Assembly: GCA_030762935.1 (NCBI GenBank)
Contig: CM060884.1
Coordinates: forward strand, 74,155,196 to 74,219,195
Source: Hymenopus coronatus
Lineage: Eukaryota > Arthropoda > Insecta > Mantodea > Hymenopodidae
Reading direction: 5' to 3'
Length of the DNA stretch: 64,000 nt
Below the pieces are notes generated by a model. That model saw only the letters and a program-made list of their open reading frames with translations, was not told the DNA's origin and did not search any database. This document shows positions 44,893 to 56,068 of the stretch, piece by piece; position 1 is the first letter of the stretch, and each line of letters opens with the position of its first letter. A program made the translations under genes and the position numbers.

Positions 44893-45373
44893 TACTATTT
44901 CTTGGTATATATAAGAAGATATTTTATTGCACCTTAAAATTCTATACTGATATTTCACCAGAAATGGATGTTTTGGGACCTTCTTAATAATAATAAATCG
45001 TTTCTAAAAAATCTGACTATCTTTGGAACAAATTATTATCAAAAAGCTTGTTTTTCCTTGTTATTAGTTTCAGCTTTAAAATACTTTAAAACACACAATT
45101 TATGTTATATATATTTTTTCGTTGAGATATTCCTTGTTATTGATTTCAGCTTTAAATACTTATACTTTTCTCATACAGGAACTTACTTGTCAGCTCCTGT
45201 CCTTACAAACAAAGGAACCTCAGTCATATAGCAACCATCTTTTGACTATCACTCCCTTATTTCGCTTCTACTTATAATAAAACCATTAGCATGAAGTAAA
45301 TAGAAGCATAAGCTTTTTAACAATAATTTGTTACAGAGATGTAGAGAAAGTCATGTGAATGGAGCACATCAGA
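44893..45373 (-). repeat. Family A with large internal deletions
   Basis: Starts in the RE-proximal part (AAGATATTTTATTGCACC), skips the CA tract and much of the interior, and ends at LE complement (CATGTGAATGGAGCACATCA). TTCCTTGTTATTRRTTTCAG occurs twice (about 45056 and 45131), marking a local duplication. Confidence 0.75.
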
Positions 45374-45454
45374 TTTTTTTTACTTAAAACCAAAATAGCG
45401 AACTTCAAAGTTTGGAAGAATAGTGGTAGGGTCATGATGTTCTGAAAATACTGT

Positions 45455-45600
45455 AAAAGAACCTCAAGCCTAATAAAGAGGACTCTGAGCAAAATTAAGC
45501 GGTTTTTCACGCCCAGAATAGAATGAGTCGCTGAAAACTACAGCAGTTAAAGGGCGTCCATAAATAAAACTCGATTTCAAGCTCGTCTAAATATCATCGA
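45455..45600 (+). repeat. SINE family C, tail only
   Basis: GAACCTCAAGCCTAATAAAG, CTCTGAGCAAAATTAAGCGG, CACGCCCAGAATAGAATG and CAGCAGTTAAAGGGCG match the end of 55388-55640. Confidence 0.75.
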
Positions 45601-46082
45601 AACCATTTCTTTCTCTTTGGGTACATAAAACAAATTTCAATTGTTTTACTTTATAGAAGAGTCATATAAACCTTGGTTTCATAACCTCACAAATATTTTC
45701 CGTCATAAAGAGATATTTTTGATTCAATTTCGTCGTAAGCAATGCTTCGTTTTCTGGCTCCATATACAATAACCTGCACCGATAAAACCTTTTATTGCTT
45801 TTTCAATGCGGTGATAAAGTTGCAATAAAACTGTCAGAATTGCAATTACATTAAATTAAATCGGTAGGTTAGCTGAGCTGCAATAATGCATTACATTGCC
45901 TTTAACATTCCCCAGTAATGCCCTGAAGTAGAAATACAAAACGCGTGTTTTTAATGCTCTCAATTACATTTTGCAATTCTTTTTCTATATTAGGGGTTCT
46001 TCTTAAGTTGCAAGGCCAAATTTAAGACCTAATGGCTTGCTTTCCTCCATACTGAAAACTGAACTGAATTAGAACTAAAAAA
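45601..46082. other. Unassigned AT-rich sequence
   Basis: Nothing recognised. Confidence 0.35.
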
Positions 46083-46865
46083 CCTGAAGTGTTCCACTCA
46101 CATGACTTTCTCTACATCTCTGCAACAGATTATTCTATTTACTTCATCTAATCGAGAAAAAATTAGCAGAAATAGTCCTATTACTTGCTTCCTTGTAAGA
46201 AGAACTGAAATAAGGGAGTATCATAGGTTAAAGTGATAGTCAAAAACTGGTTGCTATGTGACTGAAGTTCCTTTGTTTGTATGGAAACGAGTTCAGAAAG
46301 TCCTGTATGAGAAAAGTATAAGTTTTTCATAGCTGAAATCAAAAACAAGGAATATCTAAAAAAACAATCAACTCCACGAAAAAAATGTATATAACGTAAA
46401 TTGTGTGTTTTAATGTGCTCTACATTTGTTGTGTGGTAAATTTTTGTCCAGCTCTTACGGTTTAGCAGCCATGCTAAATACCGTAAAATTGACCACCCAG
46501 AATAAAGTAGTCTTCAAAGGCTATTCCTAGAAAATTCAAGATAAACATTTTATTTGTCAGGTAAATATCTTTAATATACGATATTTGAATCAAAGTTTTC
46601 GAAAAAAGTTCCATGTAAAGGATAGTTTGGGGTGGAGGATTTTTCTCAAAATGTTCGTGTGGCATCCCTGGAAGATATTAAACCTAAATACCAGCTTTGG
46701 TATTTTACGGACACACACACGGATCTTTTTCTGGAAGTGCTTTTTTTTTTTGGATATAGGGGACCCTAAAACATATATTTCCGGTCAAATCTCGGTATCG
46801 AATTTGTGAGTGGAGTGTACTACCTTCTCTACACACTCTGTTCATAGTACTGATAGAGAAAGTAA
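46083..46865 (+). repeat. Family A, full length
   Basis: LE CTGAAGTGTTCCACTCACAT, interior complete, CA tract short, RE partly decayed (ACACTCTGTTCATAGTACTG), end AGAGAAAGTAA. Confidence 0.87.
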
Positions 46866-46879
46866 GAATGAAAGTTAAA

Positions 46880-47386
46880 TTCAGTTCAGTTACATTGTTT
46901 TTTCCTAGAAAACTGCACATCATTAAAATGGTTGAGAAGGTTGCATGGCAGTGAGAAAAATGGGTTGGAGTTGGATATTTTGATGTTGTTTTTGATGAAT
47001 TAACAGATAGTACTGATAGTAAACAAAGTTACTACATCACGAGGTTAACCCGCCATAATGCCAGTCTGTTGTACTTCAATTTATTCCAGAATCTTTGAAA
47101 GAGCTAAAACTGACTGAAAATTATTAAACATTATACAGCAAATCTTATTTCCTCTCCCAACTCCTTCCAAAGCCTCTGTTTCTTCTCTATATTTCTATAA
47201 TCAGCATGTTTTACGTTGCATAAAAGTTCGTTATGACGAACAAAGTCAATTATTCTCTCTTCCTCAATTTGTGAAAACTTTTGCTTTCCACTCATTAGGT
47301 ACAAATATTTAAACCAACAAACAAATACCGCAACTATAACCTCAATTATGCTATCTCGTCCAAAGCTCAACTGAACTGAACTGAAA
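46880..47386. mobile_element. Small inverted-repeat element carrying a MADF-domain ORF
   Basis: TTCAGTTCAGTT at about 46880 faces AACTGAACTGAACTGAA at about 47370-47386. The reverse ORF 47131-47370 lies between them. More TTCAGTT motifs follow at 47470 and 47571-47592, so the true boundary could be wider. MADF proteins are commonly carried by PIF/Harbinger-type transposons, which would fit, but no target duplication is clear. Confidence 0.4.
47131..47370 (-). CDS. MADF-domain protein, N-terminal part
   Basis: The 79-residue ORF contains EEERIIDFVRHNELLC, HADYRNIEKKQ and RLWKELGEEI at residues about 36-75. This is the first half of a MADF (Myb/SANT-like in Adf-1) DNA-binding domain. It has the usual sequence: acidic start, I/L-I-xx-V, E-L-L, xH-x-DY-x-N and a Trp in the second helix. 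The second helix-turn part (KRWKxLRDxY) is missing because a stop follows FAV, so the protein is truncated or continues in an unseen exon. Met26 (codon about 47293-47295) is a likelier start than Met1, since residues 1-25 are hydrophobic and unlike the family. In insects such domains occur in transcription factors and in the accessory protein of PIF/Harbinger transposons; its place inside a small inverted-repeat element favours the latter. It has no frameshift in the domain, unlike the mariner genes here. Confidence 0.6.
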   Translation of the reverse strand: MSFGRDSIIEVIVAVFVCWFKYLYLMSGKQKFSQIEEERIIDFVRHNELLCNVKHADYRNIEKKQRLWKELGEEIRFAV

Positions 47387-47600
47387 ATACGACTTCCACC
47401 GTAATTTTCGTCACCTATATTTCTAGAGAAAAACTTAGAAATTCTAGTAACAAATGAGAAATTAAAGATTCAGTTCAGTTTCGTTAAGTTCTCGGCCGGA
47501 GGAAATCACTTCCATAATAAACAATGGCACAGTTCGTAATCACGTGATCCCAACTAAAAAATATTAAGTTCAGTTTTCAGTTGAGTTTTCAGATTGGAGG

Positions 47601-47934
47601 GCGGTCCTCTCATTGGCCTGGTGATAGTGCGGCTGCTTGTCAAGCGGGAGACCTGGGTTCGATTCCCGGGACCGGAGTTGGGTATTTTACCCCGCTGGAT
47701 ACACTCAGCCAATTGAGGAGCTACTTGTATGAGAAATAGCGGCTCCAGATCAAGAAGGCCGCATCAACCGGAAGGGAGGGACTCGAGGAACTGATCTCAC
47801 CCTCCAGCACGGCACACCATTCATGACGACTCCTGACAGAGATGAGGCATGCAGGGGCTGTGCGGTAGGCCAAGGTCCCTTATGGACTGTCATGCCATAG
47901 AGTTACGTTGACCCTAATGTAATTTTGAATAAAC
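47601..47934 (+). repeat. tRNA-derived SINE, tRNA-Asp-like head
   Basis: The head has box A (TGGTGATAGTGCGG), an anticodon arm CTTGTCAAGCGGGAGACC with GTC at the anticodon position, and box B GGTTCGATTCCCGGG. The body (GAGGAGCTACTTGTATGAGA, CTCCAGCACGGCACACC) ends in an A/T-rich tail (TAATGTAATTTTGAATAAA). The acceptor stem does not pair well, so it is a SINE rather than a tRNA gene. Confidence 0.7.
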
Positions 47935-47944
47935 TATATTTCGT

Positions 47945-48258
47945 TAGTTTAATTGTTTTTCCACACAAGTGAGAAGTTGGATAAAATAGAGTCAGACGGA
48001 AAAATTCAATACCATAGCCGAGATTAGAACCACGGATCTCCCGGTTTCTCGCCGGTTGCTCTACTACTGAGCTACCATGGCAGCATTCCGGCACGGAATT
48101 AATTTCCTCAACTAACTCACATGTTACCCGGTAAACCATTGGGTGATCTCAAATTGCTTTGAGATGACATACCCTGACACACCTATTGGCGACTTGCAAT
48201 GTGGTAAGTACTCTAAGTCTCGGACTTCATAGATAAACCAATTATTGTGGTCAATTAG
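47945..48258 (+). repeat. FB element, long form without right arm
   Basis: Left arm (TAGAGTCAGACGGAAAAATT), box B complement GATTAGAACCACGGATCTCC, box A complement CTACTGAGCTACCATGGCAG, and the core CTCAAATTGCTTTGAGATGA; collinear with 1701-2022. Confidence 0.78.
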
Positions 48259-48261
48259 TAT

Positions 48262-48486
48262 AATTTTAATTGTTTTTTCACACAAGCCATGTATAGGACA
48301 GGAGTTGGAAATATGCAATGCGGGATTTGTATCATATGTCTCCCTGACTCTTGCTCTCATAGAATTGAGGGATTAAATGCCGTGCCAGCATGTGGCCATG
48401 GTCCCTCAGTCGTAGAGTAACCGGGAGATCCGTGGTTCAAATCCCAGATATGACATTGAAGTTTTCAGTCTGACTCTACTTATCCA
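48262..48486 (+). repeat. FB element, decayed two-arm form
   Basis: Begins TTGTTTTTTCACACAAGCCA. It has a shortened left arm and a right arm with GGGAGATCCGTGGTTCAAAT and CAGTCTGACTCTACTTATCC. It directly follows the previous FB copy, as at 1701-2140. Confidence 0.72.
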
Positions 48487-48679
48487 AAATATATTTAATT
48501 TACCAAGAGGTAATGTTGCAACAGTTTGAGCAATCGATATCGGTGAAAGGGTGTCTTAAATGCTCATAAGCACAACCCTGGCATAAGTGTGGTTTATCTG
48601 GAAGCTTCTCACGACTAGGTCCCGAGAAGACCTCGCATCTGAGCGTCAGATGTTGCCGGACGCACCTATTCGTTACAAA

Positions 48680-48905
48680 ATCTCATTCGCACGGCTTTCT
48701 CTATCAGTTCTGCAAACAAACTATTCTTAGAAAAGAGTATTCCTCTATCTAGGTCCTGCTAATCCAGATAATCATTACCAAAAATTGCCTTATTACTTGC
48801 TTCCTTCTAATCAGAAGAGAATTACGGGCTAAAGCGACAATAAATTCCCTTTAAAAGCTTCCTAAAACGAGAACAACTGATCTTCTGTTCTCCTTCCATG
48901 GCCAG
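48680..48905 (+). repeat. Family A, decayed left half
   Basis: CATTCGCACGGCTTTCTCTA, CTGCAAACAAACTATTCTTA and TTATTACTTGCTTCCTTCTA follow the LE half of family A. This is an old copy. Confidence 0.65.
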
Positions 48906-48985
48906 TAGTAAAACAAAAGAAAAATGCAAAGGAAGATGATTTCCAATTTCAAATACGATTAAGTAGACGGCTGACACTAAACAAA

Positions 48986-49789
48986 TCTGATGTGTTCCAT
49001 TCACATGACTTTCTCTACATCTCTGCAACAAATTATTGTTATAAAACCTGTGCTTCTATTTACTTCATGCTAATCGAGAAAAAATAAGCTTATTACTTGC
49101 TTCCTTGTAAGTAGAAGCGAAATAAGCGCGTACCATAAGTTAAAATGAAAATCAAAAGCTGGTTGATTTGTGAATAATGTTCTTTTGTTTGTATGGATAG
49201 GCGTTGACAAATTCCTTATGAGAATAGTATAAGTTTTTAAAGCTGAAGCCAGAAAAAAGGAATATGTTAAAAACGATCAACCCCACGAAAATTATGTATA
49301 TAACATAAATTGTGTGTTTTAATGTGTTATACATTTTTTGTATGGTAAGTTTTGTCAATCTCTTACAGTTTAGCAGTTATGCAAAGTTCCATAAAATTCA
49401 TCCAGAATAAAGTAATCTTCAGAGGCTATTCCCAGAAAATTCAGGATATAAATTTTATTTATCAGATAAATATCTGTAATATACGATATTTTAATCAAAA
49501 TCGTTAAAGCAATTTTTAAGAAATAAAAATTGGGGATTTTCTTGAAAATCTTCCTGTTGCATCCTTGGTAGATACCAAACTTAAATACCAAGTTTGGTTA
49601 TTAACGGTCTTTTCTTTTATGAGCTATGCTACCCTCAGACACACACACGGACATTTTTCTAAAAATGCCTTTTTTGCTTTCAGGGGGACCCAAAACATGC
49701 ATTTCCGGTGAAATCTCGGTATTGCATTTTTTGTTGTATTACAATACCTACTTTATACACTATGTACATAGTACGTGTAGAGAAAGTAA
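48986..49789 (+). repeat. Family A, full length and well preserved
   Basis: LE TCTGATGTGTTCCATTCACA, CA tract ACACACACACGG at about 49639, intact RE (CACTATGTACATAGTACGTG, AGAGAAAGTAA). About 804 bp; a good reference copy. Confidence 0.93.
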
Positions 49790-49794
49790 AAATG

Positions 49795-50390
49795 TGAATG
49801 ATATAAATTGTGTGGTTTAACGAGATGTAGTTTTCTGTGTTTTAAGATATTATCTACCTTTTACTACTTATCTGTTATGCAAATTAGTTCCGAATGAAGA
49901 GATCCTCAGAGACTCTTCCCAGAAAATTCAAAATATACATTTTGTCATATAAATATATTTAATATACAGTATTTTAAACAAGTTTCTTAGAGCCATTTAA
50001 GACAGACATAACATTTACAAAATAGTCATGTAAAGGGAGGTTACGGTTGGAGTGGTTTTCCTGAATATCTTATTATGGCTTTCTTGGAAGATACTGAACT
50101 TAAATACCAAGTTTGGTAATTAACGGACCTTTTGTGTTTGAGTAATCTGCGCACCGACACATAGCGTCATCCTTCTATTCAAGCTTTTCTCATACGAGAA
50201 CTTGTGAGGCTCTAACCTGCTGAAAAATGAATTTCAAACATAGTAACCAGCTTTAAAAGATATCACTAAAGGTTGAGCCTTGTGTGCTCCCTTATTTCGC
50301 TTCTACTTACCAGAAAGCAAGTAATAACACCATTTCTGTTAATGTTAATAATTAGCACGAGGTAATAGAAGATACATCATTGTAGGATGT
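49795..50390. repeat. Family A mosaic: forward interior plus reverse left half
   Basis: A forward piece from GATATAAATTGTGTGGTTTA to the CA-tract position (CACCGACACATA, about 50160) is joined to a reverse piece (about 50172-50390) containing TTATTTCGCTTCTACTTACC and GCAAGTAATAACACC. Both outer termini are missing. Confidence 0.7.
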
Positions 50391-50434
50391 TTTTTAATGG
50401 AACAATCAGAGAATGGATCATCGGAATTTTAGAA

Positions 50435-51203
50435 AAAAATCCGTGTATATATGTGTGTGTGTGTCGACAGCATAACAGAAAAATGAAAATACAGTTAAAT
50501 GCCAAACTTGGTACGTGGGTACCTCTATAACGTTATTGTAACTGCTCACGCTTTCAATATAATTTTCTTTACAGTAATACAATCCCCCTAATTTAAATAA
50601 AACTCCTCCTAACAATTTAACCTAACACGTAATTTTTTTTTTCTAAAATGGCTCTAACGATTTTAGTTAAAATACTTACATAATAATTAAAGTATATATG
50701 ATGAATTTTCGAGGAATAGCGTCTGAAAACTTCTTTATTGTGGATGGATTTTGCAGAATTTTTGACAGATGGTTAACCGTAAGAGCTGGACGAAAACTTA
50801 CTAAACAAAACAGATAGTCTTGCTAAAACACGTAATTTTTGTCATAGAAGTTTTTGGTGCAGAATCGAACATTTTAGATATATTCGTTTGTTATTGGTTT
50901 AAATTTTAAACTTTAAACTTTTCTCAAGTGAAAAGTCACATTTCGTTTCATCTCTCTTGTTTTACTGCTGGTCATGCAAAGCGAACCGAAGTTAAATTGT
51001 TTCGCATTGTAACCAGCTTTTAAAACATCTGATTATAGCTTTAGCCTAATATGTACCCTTAATTACCTTACACGTACCAAGAAGCAAGTAGTATGGGTCA
51101 TTCTCCCCTTACTACTCGCTTCTTGATTAGTATAATGTACAATATAAGAATAGTTTGTATATAGAACAGCTAGAGAAAGTCATGTGGATGCAACGCACAA
51201 GAT
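50435..51203 (-). repeat. Family A, diverged, without RE hairpin
   Basis: From the GT tract (about 50448-50463) through the full interior to LE (GCTAGAGAAAGTCATGTGGA, GCAACGCACAAGAT). It contains about 60 bp of unrelated sequence near 50520-50585. Confidence 0.78.
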
Positions 51204-51734
51204 TTTTGGACATATTATGGAGCCACAAAACTTAGTTTTCCGCTATTTGCTGGAATGCAATGTTTTTCCTACTTACTATACCTGAACTAGAGGTAAATCT
51301 GATACTTGCCATAAAACGGCATTTTAATATAAAAATATCGGTGCAGCTTGGCGCATTAAACTGCCTTTTGACAAACAGATATAGTATGTGTGTGTATGAG
51401 ATAGTGAGAACAAACACAGTGCTTTGTATCGGATTTTAGCTTTCATTTTTATCCTCAGCAACGACACGATACGTTTAATAGCAAACGTTGTTATTAAACC
51501 TTACATGCTATAGAATAAACGAGTGATTGTGGTCATATATTTGCTGTCTTTCGTACTCATGTAAATACTTTTATTTTACAACATTCAACTATTATCACTT
51601 TGCTGCAGTTCGAAGGTATATAAAACGAGATTTCTGCCTTATTATATATTACATAATTATATTGCCCTGAATTGCGGAATTGCATATATTGCTCTGAACT
51701 CTTATAAATTCGAAAGCATGATAACGTTAAAAAA
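51204..51734. other. Unassigned AT-rich sequence
   Basis: Nothing recognised; short ORFs only. Confidence 0.35.
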
Positions 51735-52275
51735 ATGTGTTCCATTCACATGACTTTCTGTATATCTCTGCAACAAATTATTCTTAAAAAGCTTATGTTT
51801 CTTTTATACTTCATGCTAATCGAGAAAAAATTAGCAGAAATAGTTGCTTCCTTGTAAGTAGAAGTGAAATAAGGGAGCAACATAGGTTAAAGTGATAGTC
51901 AAAATCTGGTTGTTAAGTGACTGAATAGCCTTTGTACCGACAGGAATTGACAAACATCCGTATGAGAAAAGTATAACTAATTTACAGCTGAAACCAAAAA
52001 TAGGCAATATCTAAAAAACAATCAACTCCAGGAAAAACATGTATACGAAATTTAAATACCACGTTTAGTGCTTAAGAGTATTTTCGTTTTAGAGTTATGC
52101 TCCACAGACACACACACACACACGCACACACGGATATTTTTCCAAAGATGCATTTTTTTGGATTCAGGGGCCCATAATATGCATTTCCGGTGAAATCTGA
52201 ATATTGAACTTTTGGGTGCATCACAATACCTGCTCTATATACTATGTACACCGCAGTAAGTGTAGAGAAAGTAAA
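51735..52275 (+). repeat. Family A with central deletion
   Basis: LE ATGTGTTCCATTCACATGAC; the interior jumps at about 52045 from AAACATGTATACG to AAATTTAAATACCACG; CA tract 52107-52130; RE ACTATGTACACCGCAGTAAG, then AGAGAAAGTAA. Confidence 0.85.
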
Positions 52276-52527
52276 ACTGTGTATGTATTAATTACAAGTG
52301 TATGCTAGCAGCATTGTGAACATTGCTGATTGTTGCCGTGCTGTGAAACGGCTGCGTGAGTGGACACGTGTGTCGTCGGCGCCTCCTTTAACATGTGCAT
52401 CTGTGTGAGTTTGCGACACCTTCGGTGATCTGCACATGCAAATTTCCAACTTGAAGTTGCTTGTTACGTCATCTACAGCTATAAAAAGAGAGAACGAGCC
52501 CTGCAGAGAGTTGTTGTCCCCTCTTTA
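52276..52527 (+). promoter_or_regulatory. Possible TATA-type core promoter
   Basis: A GC-richer island between family A pieces contains CTATAAAAAGAGAGAACG at about 52479. Such a TATA box could mark a retroelement or gene promoter, but no following ORF or LTR structure is visible. Confidence 0.25.
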
Positions 52528-52568
52528 TTCTTCTATACACTATGTACATAGAACGCGTAAAGAAGTAA
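52528..52568 (+). repeat. Solo family A RE hairpin
   Basis: CTTCTATACACTATGTACAT then AGAACGCGTAAAGAAGTAA; only the terminal hairpin is present, with nothing else of the element upstream. Confidence 0.8.
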
Positions 52569-53042
52569 ATTGTCCTATTACTTATTTATATAATAATTAT
52601 TATAGTAATGTATCAATAGGTAACAAAAAGTAATATATTAACCATCAATTATTATATTTTACTAAAAATGAAATTTAAAGATGAAAAAAGTTTGTTATTT
52701 TATTTTAAATATTTGTTATTGTTGCTTAGGAGTAGTAATAATAATTCTGAAAGTTTGCGTGTTAGGTGTTTGATATTTTAAAATTGTATTAATATTTTTA
52801 TTGTTATTTGTTTAAAGTTATATTTATACTTTTTATTTATAATTTATATTTATAATTATGTTAGTTAAATTCATCTTAAATGATTATGTATGCATACATG
52901 TGAAGTTTAATAATTCTTAAAACTTAGGCACACTAAAAGCTGGCTTAGGTATTTAGGTACCAGGTTTCTTATTATTTATTTAATACATGCAGGGAAAGTA
53001 AAAGTGGTATCCGACTCAAATGTGTTTTACCGAGATGTACAT
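52569..53042. other. Extremely AT-rich sequence
   Basis: Low-complexity A/T sequence without repeats shared in the window. There is no gene. Confidence 0.5.
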
Positions 53043-53044
53043 TT

Positions 53045-54004
53045 TACTTTCTCTATACGTACCATATACATAGTGCATAGAGAAGGTATTTTATTGCACC
53101 CAAAAATTTGATAGCGAGATCTCACCGGAAATACAGGTTTGAGTTTCCCTGAACCCAAAAAAAAACATTTTTTTGAAAAATGTCCGTGTGTGCTTTTGTC
53201 TGCCTGTGAGTCCGTGAGACTGTGAACACGATAACTCAAAAACGAAAAGTCGGTAAAATACCAAGTTGGTATTTAAGTTCCTATTTCCCAGGGATGCGAC
53301 ACGAAGATTTTGAGAAAATATCCCTACCACAAACTACCCTTTACATGGAAACGATTTTGAAATTTTAATGTTCTTAAAAATGGCTCCAAAGTTTTGGTTT
53401 AAAATCTCTGATATTTAAGATATTTACTTGCCGAATAAAATGTGTATGTTGAGTTTTCTGGGAATGGTTTCAAAAGACCTCTTTATTCTAGATGATTTTT
53501 ATTGGATATTTACTTGCCGAATAAAATGTGTATCTTGAGTTTTCTGGGAATGGTTTCAAAAGACCTCTTTATTTTAGATGGTTTTTATTGACTTTTTACA
53601 TAACTGGTAAACTGTAAGAGAGAGACAAAAACTTACTACACAAAACCTGTTGATCATGACAAAATATACAGCTTATGTTACATACATTTTTTTCATGGAG
53701 TTGATTGGTTTTGAGATATTTGAGATATTGTTATTGGTTTCATCTTTAAAAAACTCATACTTTTCCATAGAGGAATTTTTCAACTCCTGTCCATACAAAC
53801 AAAGGAGCATCATAGCAACTAGCTTTGGACTATCACTTTAAGCTTTGATACTGCATAATTTCGCTTCTGTTTTCAAGGAAGCAAGTAATAAGACTATTTA
53901 TGCTAATTGTTTCTCGATTAGTATGAAGTAAATAGAAGCATAAGCTTTTTAACAATAATTTGTTGCAGATATTTAGAGAGAGTCATGTGAATGGAACACA
54001 TGAG
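53045..54004 (-). repeat. Family A, full length with an 86-bp internal duplication
   Basis: RE TACTTTCTCTATACGTACCA to LE CATGTGAATGGAACACATGA. The block starting GATATTTACTTGCCGAATAA at 53419 is repeated at 53505, giving an 86-bp direct duplication with a few differences. Confidence 0.9.
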
Positions 54005-54511
54005 ATTTTGCCTTTTACTGTAACGATATAACACATTGTAATAATGATGGCGACACATATAGTGGTATCCACCATCATTGAAAGTGTCAGAGGTTTGAGA
54101 ACGTGTGTTACACGAGAGATTTTGTTGACAGTAAAGTAATCACGTGACCTAGACAGTCCTAAGTTAGTAGCTATGTTGCTAATGCACTTACACACGCTGC
54201 CTGCAGCAATGAGCTTATTTAATGGGGTATCGTTTTCCTCACGTAAAGGCAGTTCGATTACAGCACACGTGTATGTACAAGCTTATGACCTCTCAAGACA
54301 ATATCCGCTCTTGTTCTTTTTATGGAAATCACATTCTGTATGCATGTAGAGGTAAAGTAGTTCATAGTTAACTACATGTGCCTCTATTTGATGCGATCTT
54401 ACGAGAAACACTGCATAATATACAACAAAAATCATATTGCAGCACACCATGACTCTCTACTTGCTTATTTTTGTACATTTAAACTATTCCTACCAAAGCT
54501 CATCAATGTCC
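54005..54511. other. Unassigned sequence
   Basis: No gene or repeat recognised. Confidence 0.35.
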
Positions 54512-56068
54512 CTACTATGTACATGGAAGGTAGCGAAGATATTTCATTCCAATCAAAACTTCAATACCAGGATTTTCCTGGAAATATACGTTATGGGGGT
54601 ACCCCGAATAAAAAAAAAGTGATATGTAGTATTCACATGACTTTCGCTATATCTCTGCAACAAATTATTGTTAGAGCGCTTATGCTTCTATTCACCTCAT
54701 TATAATTGAGAAAAATAAGCAGAAATAGTCTTATTACTTCTTCCCTTGTAAGCAGACGCGAAATAAGGGAGTACTGTAGCTTAAAGTGATAGTCAAAAGC
54801 TGACTGAAATTCCTTTGTATGAACAGGAATTGACATATTCGTGTGTGAGATAAGCAAATGTTTTTAAAGTGAAAACTAATAACAAGGAATATCTAAAAAA
54901 CGATCAACTCCACGAAAAACATGTATATCACATAAATTTTGTGTTTTAACGTACTGTACATTTTTTGTGTGGTAAGTTTTTGTCCATCGGTTACGGTTTA
55001 ACAGCTATGCCAAAATCAATAAAAATCATCCAGAATAAAGAGGTCTTTAGAGGTTATTCCCAGAAATTTGGCATGTAAATATCTTAAATAATAGAGATTT
55101 TAAACAAAATCGTTACAGTTAATTTTGTGAAAATCAAATTTTTCGAAAGCTTTTCCACGTAAAATTTAGTATTGTGTGGGAGAATTTTCTTGAATATCTT
55201 AGTGCCCCATCATTGGAAGATAGCAAACTTAAATACAAGTTTCCTATTTACCAGTTTTTTCGCTTATGAGCTATGCTGTTCACAGACACACACATACGCA
55301 CACACACGCAAGAACTTTTTTACAATTGTTTTATTCAGGGGGAACCAAAACATGTATTTCTGGTGAAATCTCGGTATAGACTTTTTGGGTGTAATGGTTA
55401 CCATTCTAACTTCATATACCCAAAGTCGCGGGTTCAAACTCGAAGAGAACGATGGGATTTTTTCGGGCGTAAAAATCCTTGGCATGGCTTCCTTTGGAAG
55501 AGAAGTAAAGCCGGTGGTCCCATGTCATAAATTTACGGCACGTAAAGAAACCTCAAGCCTTATAGAGAGGTCTCTGAGCAAAATTAAGCGGCCTTTTACG
55601 CCCAATTTAGAATGTGACACTGAAAAGCACAGCAGTTAAAGAGCGAAGATAAATATCAAGCTATTTCATTTTAACGAAGATTTTATAGAAAATCCCCCCA
55701 CGCCCAAGTATGTTCAAAAATTTTGATTTTCTCAAAAATGGTTCTAGCGATTTTGATTAAAATATCGTGTATTAAAGATATTCATATAACAAACAGAATA
55801 TTAAGATTCATGAGAATAACTTGTGAAGACATCTTTATTTTAATACAAAAGTACTTCAATCGCACAGCAACCATCTTTAAAGATATTTGACTACCACTTT
55901 AGGCTAGTACATATCCTTATTTCCTTTCTTATTTACAAGAAAGCAAGTATAAAGACAGTATCTGTTTATTTTTCCACAATTAGCTTTAAACAAATGAAAG
56001 AATAAACGTTTTAACAATAATTTGTTGCAGAGATGTACAGAAAGTCATGTGAATGCAACAAATCAGAT
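54512..56068. repeat. Family A complex: reverse RE piece, forward copy, SINE, reverse copy
   Basis: A reverse RE-proximal piece (54512-54618) abuts a forward copy with LE at about 54622 (TATGTAGTATTCACATGACT). The copy runs through its CA tract (55285-55310) to TATAGACTTTTTGGGTG. A SINE C head follows there, and beyond it a reverse family A piece (about 55672-56068) ends at LE complement. The forward RE hairpin is missing. Confidence 0.78.
55388..55640 (+). repeat. tRNA-derived SINE, family C, full length
   Basis: Box A (GTGTAATGGTTACCATTCTA), box B (GGGTTCAAACTCG), body GGCATGGCTTCCTTTGGAAG, AAGTAAAGCCGGTGGTCCCA, CATAAATTTACGGCACGTAA, tail AAGCACAGCAGTTAAAGAGC. It is the most complete copy of this family here and lies in family A sequence. 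Confidence 0.82.

Noticed and set aside
47601..47675. Functional tRNA-Asp gene
   Set aside because: Box A, box B and a GTC anticodon region are visible, but the acceptor stem does not pair and a SINE body follows.
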